Below are positions 6,037 through 11,492 of a DNA stretch of 11,492 nucleotides, one piece after another (within the stretch, counting starts at the first letter, position 1; every line of letters starts with the position of its first letter). Source of the stretch: a bacterium (GTDB lineage: Bacteria; DRYD01; JALUEN01); the NCBI GenBank assembly GCA_027052755.1, contig JALUEN010000142.1, forward strand, positions 1 to 11,492. Direction: 5' to 3'. The notes below the pieces were generated by a model. The model had not been told where the DNA came from. It saw only the letters and a list, made by a program, of their open reading frames with translations, and ran no database searches. Made by a program: the position numbers and the translations under genes.

Positions 6037-7357
6037 ACTCTCCTAAGAGAGCCTTCTTTAAATTCCTGAGGTCATCATGGACCTTAGGAGTCGTTAAACT
6101 CTTCGCTATCTTTTGGTAGGCGTGCATCACCGTTGAGTGATCTCTCCCACCGAACTCCTCACCTATGGTTTTAAAGGGTAATCCTAGTAGATCCCTCATC
6201 AAATACATAGCTATCTGACGAGGATATAGCACTCTCTTCTCCCTCTTTGAGCTTATCAGATCCTCTACAGTGATACCAAAGTAGTTGGCCACCTTTTCCT
6301 TAATTATCTTAGGAGTTAAATCAATGGTCTCATCGGCTATCAGGTTCTTCAAAGCTTCCTTAGCTATGTCAAGCGTTACCACTGTCTGGATATCTGTGGA
6401 CTTGATATCCGCGTAAGCTAGAACCCTCTTCAGAGCGCCCTCTAACTCCCTAACGTTGTTTCTAAAGTGCTGAGCTATGTAATCCAAGACCTCTTCCTCC
6501 ACTATTACCTTATCGTAGATCTCCAGCTTCTTCTTGAGAATTGCTTTCCTGGTCTCAAAGTCAGGAGGTTGGACGTCAACTATTAACCCGCTCTCAAACC
6601 TAGATCTAACCCTCTCCTCTAAGAGCCTTATGGCTTTCGGAGGGCGATCTGAAGCTATCACTATCTGTTTCCCCTTCTCATAAAAGTCGTTGAAGGTGTG
6701 GAACAGCTCCTCTTGAGTTCTTTCCTTGTTCTCTATGAACTGTATATCATCTAATAGTAGCACATCTGTTTTCCTGTACTTGTTGTGGAACTCCTCTAAG
6801 GTCCTCTTTCGTAGCATTGCATTTATCAGATCGTTAGTGAACTGTTCTGTAGTGGAGTACAGGACTTTAATATCTGAGCGCTTCTTTAAGATGTAGTTAC
6901 CGATTGCTTGAAGTAAATGTGTCTTTCCTAAACCTGCTTTCCCGTAAATGAACAGGGGGTTGTACCTTCTCTGACTGTCAGTTACCACTGATTGAGCTAC
7001 TGTTAAGGCAGCAGCGTAGGCGAACTGGTTCCCGCTTCCTGTAACGAAGTTATCAAACGTGTACATAGGGTTAAGTAGTGAGCCGGTAACCTCCCTCAGG
7101 GATTCGCCTGGAGGTTGAGGCTCATCAAGGAGTACCTCTGCTTCCCACTCTGACCCTAGGTAGTGGACTACTAACTCGCTTAGCTTATCTAGATATGATT
7201 CTTTTATCAGCTCATAAGTCTCTTTATCACCGCTAACTAGCTTGAGCTTCTTCTCTTTTTCATCTAGAAAAGCCCTACTGAATTGAAAACATAACTGATA
7301 ACCGAACTCTCCTAGGCTAGAGATCACATCATCTAGGAATTCTCTTGGAAGTTTCAT
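6035..7357 (-). CDS. dnaA: Chromosomal replication initiator protein DnaA
   Basis: Binds the replication origin and, as an ATP-bound oligomer, opens it. The 440-residue product has AAA+ domain III with Walker A GKAGLGKT (139-146), Walker B LLLDD (200-204), an arginine-finger region ERVRSRF (248-254), and sensor II NNVRELEGAL (300-309). The C-terminal helix-turn-helix domain carries the DnaA signature GGRDHSTVMHAY (403-414). The linker domain II is very short (about 76-98), giving a protein slightly shorter than the common 445-470. Domain I (1-75) has a helical pattern but lacks the usual conserved Trp residues of that domain. The start is ATG behind GGAGAGGGG. dnaN, recF and gyrB, the usual neighbours, are not adjacent; instead a BsuPI-domain gene follows 12 nt downstream and an EF-hand gene diverges upstream. 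Confidence 0.97.
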   Translation of the reverse strand: MKLPREFLDDVISSLGEFGYQLCFQFSRAFLDEKEKKLKLVSGDKETYELIKESYLDKLSELVVHYLGSEWEAEVLLDEPQPPGESLREVTGSLLNPMYTFDNFVTGSGNQFAYAAALTVAQSVVTDSQRRYNPLFIYGKAGLGKTHLLQAIGNYILKKRSDIKVLYSTTEQFTNDLINAMLRKRTLEEFHNKYRKTDVLLLDDIQFIENKERTQEELFHTFNDFYEKGKQIVIASDRPPKAIRLLEERVRSRFESGLIVDVQPPDFETRKAILKKKLEIYDKVIVEEEVLDYIAQHFRNNVRELEGALKRVLAYADIKSTDIQTVVTLDIAKEALKNLIADETIDLTPKIIKEKVANYFGITVEDLISSKREKRVLYPRQIAMYLMRDLLGLPFKTIGEEFGGRDHSTVMHAYQKIAKSLTTPKVHDDLRNLKKALLGE

Positions 7358-7548
7358 GCTATTTCCCCTCTCCTTTTCTTTTCTTTAATTAAGATTTGTT
7401 TCCTTGAGTTTCCCCAAGTTCCTACTGAAGTCCAGCGTAGTACTTTAATACCTTGACCTTTTAACCTAATCTCCCTTTCAGCTGTCTTTGGGAACTTCAG
7501 CTTAAGTGAGCGAGAGGGAAAACCACCCCTAATTTATATAACCTCAGG

Positions 7549-7565
7549 TAAGGAGTAAGTCCTTA
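7549..7565. repeat. Inverted repeat with overlapping direct repeat
   Basis: TAAGGA and TCCTTA are exact reverse complements around a five-base loop. TAAGTCC also occurs twice in tandem (7556-7562 and 7564-7570), one helical half-turn apart from the repeat centre. A T-run (7572-7577) follows seven bases after the stem, too far for a standard terminator. It lies 34 bases upstream of the -35 box, so an operator or activator site is possible. Confidence 0.4.
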
Positions 7566-7598
7566 AGTCCCTTTTTTACAACTTTAAAAAAATGTTAA

Positions 7599-7626
7599 TT
7601 GACAGCTAGCTCCTTAAGGTTATAAT
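7599..7626 (+). promoter_or_regulatory. Consensus sigma-70 promoter of the EF-hand gene
   Basis: TTGACA (7599-7604) and TATAAT (7621-7626) both match the sigma-70 consensus exactly, separated by 16 bases. An A/T-rich stretch immediately upstream (7571-7598, with runs of T and A) could act as an UP element. Transcription would start near 7633, giving a leader of about 30 nt containing AGGAGGGAG (7652-7660) before ATG 7666. Confidence 0.85.
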
Positions 7627-7665
7627 TTTCTATGAAACCTAAAAATTCTATAGGAGGGAGATGTC

Positions 7666-8952
7666 ATGTTCGGTATAGGTTTTAACGCTTGGAACTACAC
7701 ATCTGTTTTCGGTTTAGGGGTAAGTAGCGTGGCCCCCTTTTACGCTGGCTTTTCAGGAATAGAGAGTCTCGGCTTCTCTGGAGTAGGAGCTGGTTTCGGT
7801 TTTAACTTCGGCTATGATAGTTATATCGGGCTAGGTGGATTATTTAACGCTTTTGGAATGGGAACATTCTCAGGTTTCTCTGCTGGATTGGGCTATAACT
7901 TATCACATCTACGTGCTTCCTATGAGAACTTGACGATGACACCGATATACAGGGATGTCATAGAGAGGAGAGCGGTTTACAAGGAGGTCCTTGAGAAGAA
8001 GTTGGTTCAGCAAGCTGAGAAAAGGAAGATGAGGGATTACTTCCTGGAGCACACCTCAAACGGCGTTACTAGAACTCACAGCCCTATAATACTTGACCTA
8101 AACGGTGATGGTAAGTTTGACGTAACAGATAAAGATCCACGCAAAGAGGGTAGGATAGACGGGAGGACTGTGAAATTTGATATCGCTCCAGATGAGGCTA
8201 CTTGGAGCTATAGGAGCTTCTACTCTGGAAGAGCTATATATAACAAGCTAACTCCAGAGCAGAGAAAAGAGCTTAAGGAAAAGGGGCATATCACGCTGAA
8301 ACCTAACCAGTTTAGGAGAGAATTAGGCTACAGGTATAGATACGCTAAGGAGAATGGGGAGATGGAGCTTAGATGGGAGAACGGTAAGCCTGTCGTCTAT
8401 TACGGTAAGAAACAGGAGAAGGAGAACGTGGAGTGGCTCAAACCTGGAGCAAAGGATGGATTCCTGGTCTGGGATGTGGATGGAGATGGTAAGATAACCT
8501 CCTCTAAGGAGCTCTTCGGGGAGTACGATATAGACGGTAGGAAGAGGTTCAAAAACGGCTACGAGAAGTTGGCTCATTACTTTGATAAGAACAAGGATGG
8601 AGTTATATCAGGTGATGAGCTTAAAGGACTGAAGATATGGGTTGATAAAGATGCGGATGGAATTACGGATCCTGGTGAACTACGTGATCTCTCTGAATAT
8701 AACATCACTAAGCTTAACACTAAGATGACAGATCCTAACAAGATGGAGTCAACCTTCACGGTGGGCAAGGATGTTTACAAGTACGAGAGGAGGAAGGTCT
8801 TAGCTGGCTACGAGGAGATTAGGAGGAGGGAGCTAGCGGGTTACCAACTTGATTATACTAAGATCTCCCTAGATTACGCTCAGATACAGCCCTATTACTG
8901 GTTTAACGCTTGGGCTGGAGCTTATGCCTGGGATATTTGGGCTGTCGTGTGA
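7666..8952 (+). CDS. EF-hand-like calcium-loop protein with Gly/Phe-rich N-terminus
   Basis: A 428-residue protein in four parts. Residues 1-80 are Gly/Phe/Ser/Tyr/Asn-rich with only two acidic residues and no basic ones. Residues 94-126 are a charged helix with a repeated unit (YRDVIERR, YKEVLEKK). Residues 140-345 hold four calcium-loop motifs: DLNGDGKFDVTD (144-155), DVDGDGKITSSKE (270-282), DKNKDGVISGDE (307-318) and DKDADGITDPGE (327-338). The order 'DGFLVWDxDGDG...ELFG...DKNKDG...LKIWVDKDADG...GELRDLSE' is the pattern of calcium-binding regions attached to RTX-type secreted proteins. Residues 370-428 contain two LAGY units and an aromatic tail (YYWFNAWAGAYAW). There is no Sec signal peptide, so if exported it would use another route, such as type I secretion; no secretion genes are in view. 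It has its own consensus promoter. Function is unknown; calcium-dependent surface or structural roles are inference. Confidence 0.85.
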   Translation: MFGIGFNAWNYTSVFGLGVSSVAPFYAGFSGIESLGFSGVGAGFGFNFGYDSYIGLGGLFNAFGMGTFSGFSAGLGYNLSHLRASYENLTMTPIYRDVIERRAVYKEVLEKKLVQQAEKRKMRDYFLEHTSNGVTRTHSPIILDLNGDGKFDVTDKDPRKEGRIDGRTVKFDIAPDEATWSYRSFYSGRAIYNKLTPEQRKELKEKGHITLKPNQFRRELGYRYRYAKENGEMELRWENGKPVVYYGKKQEKENVEWLKPGAKDGFLVWDVDGDGKITSSKELFGEYDIDGRKRFKNGYEKLAHYFDKNKDGVISGDELKGLKIWVDKDADGITDPGELRDLSEYNITKLNTKMTDPNKMESTFTVGKDVYKYERRKVLAGYEEIRRRELAGYQLDYTKISLDYAQIQPYYWFNAWAGAYAWDIWAVV

Positions 8953-8992
8953 TAGAACGGCTCTTTATCCTTGTTAGAAAGCCTGTTCCCTT

Positions 8993-9010
8993 CTAAGTTT
9001 ACTAAGTTTA
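8993..9010. repeat. Tandem 9-bp duplication
   Basis: CTAAGTTTA occurs twice back to back in the 160-nt gap between the EF-hand gene and lepB. The gap shows no ORF and no clear terminator or promoter that I could support. Confidence 0.6.
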
Positions 9011-9100
9011 AAGGTAATTGCTTAGGAAACACTGTTCGCCTTCTTTAGAGGTTTATCCCTAGAAAGGTTGAAAAACTCTATATAGTTTCCAATCAGATAG

Positions 9101-9108
9101 AAGGTGAT
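9101..9108 (+). promoter_or_regulatory. Ribosome binding site that sets the lepB start
   Basis: AAGGTGAT ends four bases before ATG 9113. The in-frame GTG at 9104 lies inside it and is unlikely to be the start. The same arrangement occurs at pncB. Confidence 0.7.
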
Positions 9109-9112
9109 CAGG

Positions 9113-9931
9113 ATGTTATCTCCCTCTGCCCTAATCCTCATAGCTTTCTCAGCATGGATAGCTAGATCCCTAGTAGATCTCATCCTTGAGAAAAGATTTA
9201 AGATATCCCTGGAGCCTGGAGGAGTTAAGGATGTTAGTCAGAGACCATATCTGAGAATTGGATTTGTTAGGATAGACCTATACGAGTTACGTGATTGGTG
9301 TGAGAGTATAATGATAGCTGCTATCCTAGCCTTTATCGTAGTTACTTATGTGGCTAGGACATTTATTATCCCCTCCTCATCCATGGTCCCTACATTGCAG
9401 ATCGGTGATGTGATCCTGGTGGATAAGTTAGGGGTTAGGTTCACGGGAATAAAGCGGGGAGATATCATAGTTTTCCACCCCCCTATTCCTAATGAGACTA
9501 GGTTCTTCGTTAAGAGGGTTATCGGGCTTCCCGGTGATGTGGTTGAGGTTAGGGATAGAAAGGTTTTCATAAACGGTATCCCAATATCTGAGCCTTACGT
9601 TAAGGAAGAACCTCTCTACACCTTTGGTCCTGTCACCGTCCCTCCAGGAGAGTACTTCGTTTTAGGAGATAACAGGAATAACAGTTATGATAGTCATGCT
9701 TGGGACTACCCATTCGTCTCCAGGAAGATGGTTGAGGGAAGGGTAGTGATGATAGTCTTCCCTCTTCGCAGGATTAGGATTATCCGCAGGCCAACCTATA
9801 GGAACTTGATGGTTGGTCTTAGGGAAGGTGTAGGACTATATCTGGGAAACTTAAATAATATATTCCATACTCTCTGGAGACTACCACTTTATGGAGGTGA
9901 GGTATATGCCATTTATACCAGAGGGGTTTAG
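9113..9931 (+). CDS. lepB: Signal peptidase I
   Basis: Membrane serine protease that removes signal peptides from Sec-exported proteins. The 272-residue product has a first hydrophobic helix (about 5-25), a cytoplasmic loop, a second helix (about 65-84), then the external catalytic domain, an E. coli-like two-helix topology. The catalytic Ser90 lies in IPSSSMVPTLQIGD (86-99), where the common Gly of 'PSGSM' is Ser. The general base Lys134 lies in FFVKRVIGLPGD (131-142), and the box E motif is GDNRNNSYDSHAWD (185-198), with HAWD in place of the usual 'RxWG'. The C-terminal tail after about 220 is basic and extended. ATG 9113 is chosen over GTG 9104 because of AAGGTGAT. The gene's last 26 bases overlap the start of the P5C dehydrogenase gene. 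A broad role in protein export is expected rather than a link to its neighbours. Confidence 0.93.
   Translation: MLSPSALILIAFSAWIARSLVDLILEKRFKISLEPGGVKDVSQRPYLRIGFVRIDLYELRDWCESIMIAAILAFIVVTYVARTFIIPSSSMVPTLQIGDVILVDKLGVRFTGIKRGDIIVFHPPIPNETRFFVKRVIGLPGDVVEVRDRKVFINGIPISEPYVKEEPLYTFGPVTVPPGEYFVLGDNRNNSYDSHAWDYPFVSRKMVEGRVVMIVFPLRRIRIIRRPTYRNLMVGLREGVGLYLGNLNNIFHTLWRLPLYGGEVYAIYTRGV
9893..9902 (+). promoter_or_regulatory. Ribosome binding site within lepB for the dehydrogenase gene
   Basis: GGAGGTGAGG lies inside the lepB coding sequence three bases before ATG 9906. The longer in-frame ATG at 9891 overlaps this site and has none of its own, so 9906 is preferred. Confidence 0.7.
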
Positions 9932-11474
9932 GAATGAACCCTTTACTGACTTCTCTAAACCTGAAAATCAGGAGAAGATGAGAAAAGCTTTTGAGAAGGT
10001 GGAGAAGGAACTGGGGAAGGAATACCCACTAGCTATCGGTGGAGAGGAGATATACAGAGATGAGAAGTTCCAATCCATAAACCCAGGGGATACAAGACAA
10101 ACTATAGGTACGTTCCAAGTGGCTAGTTTAGAGGATGTAGACAAAGCTGTTAGGACAGCTTACAACTCTTTTAATAGCTGGGCTAAGCTCTCTCCTTATG
10201 AGAGGGCAAATACAATGCTTAGAGCTGCTGAGATAATGAGACAGAGGAGGTATGAGCTGGTAGCTTGGATGGTTTTAGAAGTGGGTAAGAACTGGGCGGA
10301 AGCTGATGCTGACGTAGCTGAAGCTATAGATTACTTTGAGTACTACGCTAGGTTGATGAAGGCTATGGTAGATCAGAAACCTAAACTAGTTGAGTACCCT
10401 AAGGAGACGAATGAGTATAGGTACCTGCCACTCGGTGTTGTGGTAGTTATACCTCCGTGGAACTTCCCACTAGCTATCCCCACAGGTATGACTGTAGGTG
10501 CTTTAGTAACAGGAAATACTGTTGTACTTAAACCGGCAAGCGATGCTCCTATGATGGGGTGGCTCCTCTACCAAATCCTCAGGGAAGCTGGTGTCCCGGA
10601 GGGAGTTATAAACTATGTAACTGGACCTGGACCTAAGGTAGGCACACCACTAGTTCAACACCCTCTTACCAGGATGTTAGCTTACACTGGTTCTAAGAAG
10701 GTAGGTATAATACTCTATGAGGAGGCTAGCAAGGTTAGAGAGGGTCAGAAATGGCTTAAGAGGGCAATTACGGAGATGGGTGGAAAGGACGCCATTATCA
10801 TTGACTCCTCCGCGGAGCTGGAGAAAGCGGTTAAAGCAACTGTGGTCTCAGCTTTCGGTTTCCAAGGGCAGAAGTGTTCAGCAGCTTCCAGGTTGATCGT
10901 GCTTGAGGATGTTTACGATAAGGTCTTAGAGATGCTCAAGGAGGAGACGGAGAAGATAGAGGTAGGGCTACCTAAGGAGAACTACTTCATGGGACCAGTG
11001 ATCAACAAGAAGGCAGAGGACAAGATAATGAAATACATTGAGATAGGTAAATCCGGTGAAGGTAGGTTGATCACTGGTGGAGAAAAGGTTGACGTTGGAT
11101 ACCCTGGCTACTACATAAGACCCACTATCTTCGCTGATGTTGACCCGAAGGCTAGGATAGCTACAGAGGAGATCTTTGGTCCAGTCCTGGCTGTTATAAA
11201 AGCCAAGGACTTTGACCAAGCCCTGGAGATAGCGAACGACACGGAGTACGGTCTAACCGGAGCAGTTTTCGCTACGGATAGGTACAAGATAGAGAAGGCT
11301 AAGGACGAGTTCTTCGTAGGTAACCTATACATTAACAGGAAGTGTACAGGTGCTATCGTTGGCGTTCACCCATTCGGTGGTTTCAACATGTCTGGAACCG
11401 ATAACAAGGCCGGTGGACCAGAGTACCTGCTCTACTTCACCCAGGCTAAGGCTATATCTGAGAAGTTAGATTAA
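9906..11474 (+). CDS. pruA: 1-pyrroline-5-carboxylate dehydrogenase (stand-alone type)
   Basis: NAD-dependent aldehyde dehydrogenase that oxidises glutamate-gamma-semialdehyde (from P5C) to glutamate, the second step of proline degradation. The 522-residue product has the family's length and is colinear with the Thermus enzyme from its N-terminus (FRNEPFTDF) to its end. Key residues: Asn186 in PPWNFP (183-188), Glu290 in TEMGGKDA (289-296), catalytic Cys324 in FQGQKCSAASR (319-329), EEIFGPVL (421-428), and the P5C-dehydrogenase-like segment NLYINRKCTGAIVGVHPFGG (473-492). The long N-terminal extension before the Rossmann fold separates it from general aldehyde dehydrogenases. No proline dehydrogenase gene is in the window, so the substrate source (proline, arginine or ornithine) is open. 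It overlaps lepB by 26 nt, so it is probably translated from the same message. Only 18 bases remain after its stop. Confidence 0.93.
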   Translation: MPFIPEGFRNEPFTDFSKPENQEKMRKAFEKVEKELGKEYPLAIGGEEIYRDEKFQSINPGDTRQTIGTFQVASLEDVDKAVRTAYNSFNSWAKLSPYERANTMLRAAEIMRQRRYELVAWMVLEVGKNWAEADADVAEAIDYFEYYARLMKAMVDQKPKLVEYPKETNEYRYLPLGVVVVIPPWNFPLAIPTGMTVGALVTGNTVVLKPASDAPMMGWLLYQILREAGVPEGVINYVTGPGPKVGTPLVQHPLTRMLAYTGSKKVGIILYEEASKVREGQKWLKRAITEMGGKDAIIIDSSAELEKAVKATVVSAFGFQGQKCSAASRLIVLEDVYDKVLEMLKEETEKIEVGLPKENYFMGPVINKKAEDKIMKYIEIGKSGEGRLITGGEKVDVGYPGYYIRPTIFADVDPKARIATEEIFGPVLAVIKAKDFDQALEIANDTEYGLTGAVFATDRYKIEKAKDEFFVGNLYINRKCTGAIVGVHPFGGFNMSGTDNKAGGPEYLLYFTQAKAISEKLD

Positions 11475-11492
11475 GAGGATTAATTAAATAAG

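Larger units (their letters stand above)
7358..7665. other. 308-nt divergent intergenic region between dnaA and the EF-hand gene
   Basis: This gap holds the start-proximal ribosome binding sites of both flanking genes, a strong plus-strand promoter (7599-7626), a small inverted repeat (7549-7565) and an A/T-rich tract (7571-7600). Position beside dnaA makes it an origin candidate, but I found no cluster of TTATCCACA-like DnaA boxes on either strand, and only single loose matches to the Thermotoga-type box (AAACC...ACC). No clear dnaA promoter was found on the minus strand. No RNA gene or ORF is evident. Confidence 0.6.

Noticed and set aside
7549..7577. Intrinsic terminator made from TAAGGA/TCCTTA and the following T-run
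   Set aside because: The stem is A/T-rich and the T-run starts seven bases after it, and no gene on the plus strand ends just upstream.
7358..7665. Replication origin next to dnaA
   Set aside because: No cluster of TTATCCACA-like boxes on either strand; only isolated loose matches such as AAACCTA near 7635 and AACCACC near 7521, which are expected by chance.
8323..8768. Minus-strand open frames inside the calcium-loop gene
   Set aside because: Their composition is the complement of the Asp/Gly/Lys-rich loops, with no domain and no ribosome binding site.
9051..9100. Promoter for lepB using TTGAAA (9068-9073) and TATAGT (9081-9086)
   Set aside because: The two hexamers are only seven bases apart, and neither has a credible partner at 16-18 bases.
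8953..9112. Small RNA, tRNA or riboswitch in the gap before lepB
   Set aside because: No cloverleaf, conserved riboswitch core or strong hairpin is visible; only a 9-bp tandem duplication stands out.
1..11492. CRISPR array, insertion sequence, prophage or integrase site
   Set aside because: There are no regularly spaced repeats, terminal inverted repeats, transposase or integrase genes; all large frames are housekeeping or orphan genes.

Overview
The window looks like a piece of a bacterial chromosome from an anaerobic or microaerophilic thermophile. It carries bacterial dnaA, era and lepB. Arginine is written mostly as AGG/AGA, the proteins are rich in Lys/Glu/Ile/Val, GTG and TTG starts occur, and ribosome binding sites are strong (AGGTGAT, GGAGGAGG). 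GC looks to be in the mid-40s by eye. The lineage cannot be fixed from this sequence. The proteins do not look close to a standard model organism, and a deep-branching or uncultured thermophilic phylum fits best. The P5C dehydrogenase resembles the Thermus enzyme, and the nicotinate phosphoribosyltransferase is of the short archaeal-like type.

Left block (1-4388, + strand). A 5'-truncated SufC ATPase is followed by one short SufB/SufD-like scaffold. There is no second scaffold and no SufS or SufU here, so the pair fits the two-gene SMS (SUF-like minimal system) layout for Fe-S cluster assembly. It is followed by era (16S rRNA/30S maturation GTPase), a nicotinate phosphoribosyltransferase (NAD salvage) and a 119-residue protein with eight cysteines arranged as two similar four-Cys sets. 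The genes are 20-84 nt apart and could be one transcript.

Middle block (4385-6031). An orphan alpha/beta protein on the minus strand ends in the same CTAG as the Cys-rich gene. Next come two overlapping small membrane-protein genes on the plus strand: a DUF2905 protein and an unrecognised three-helix protein. The latter overlaps, tail to tail, a membrane-anchored BsuPI-domain protein on the minus strand. That gene lies directly behind dnaA, and its Shine-Dalgarno sequence contains the dnaA stop codon.

Right block (6035-11474). dnaA (minus strand) diverges from an unusual 428-residue protein. That protein has a charge-poor Gly/Phe-rich N-terminus, four EF-hand-like calcium loops of the type seen in RTX-associated proteins, and an aromatic C-terminal tail. 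It is driven by a promoter whose -35 and -10 hexamers both match the sigma-70 consensus exactly. The 308-nt dnaA/EF-hand gap has no convincing DnaA-box cluster. After it come lepB (signal peptidase I) and, overlapping it by 26 nt, a 1-pyrroline-5-carboxylate dehydrogenase of the stand-alone type.

The most noteworthy items are the minimal SufC-SufB pair with Ala at the usual SufB catalytic Cys position, the duplicated four-Cys protein behind it, the calcium-loop protein with recurring FNAW/FNAF motifs under a consensus promoter, and the dnaA-BsuPI coupling.
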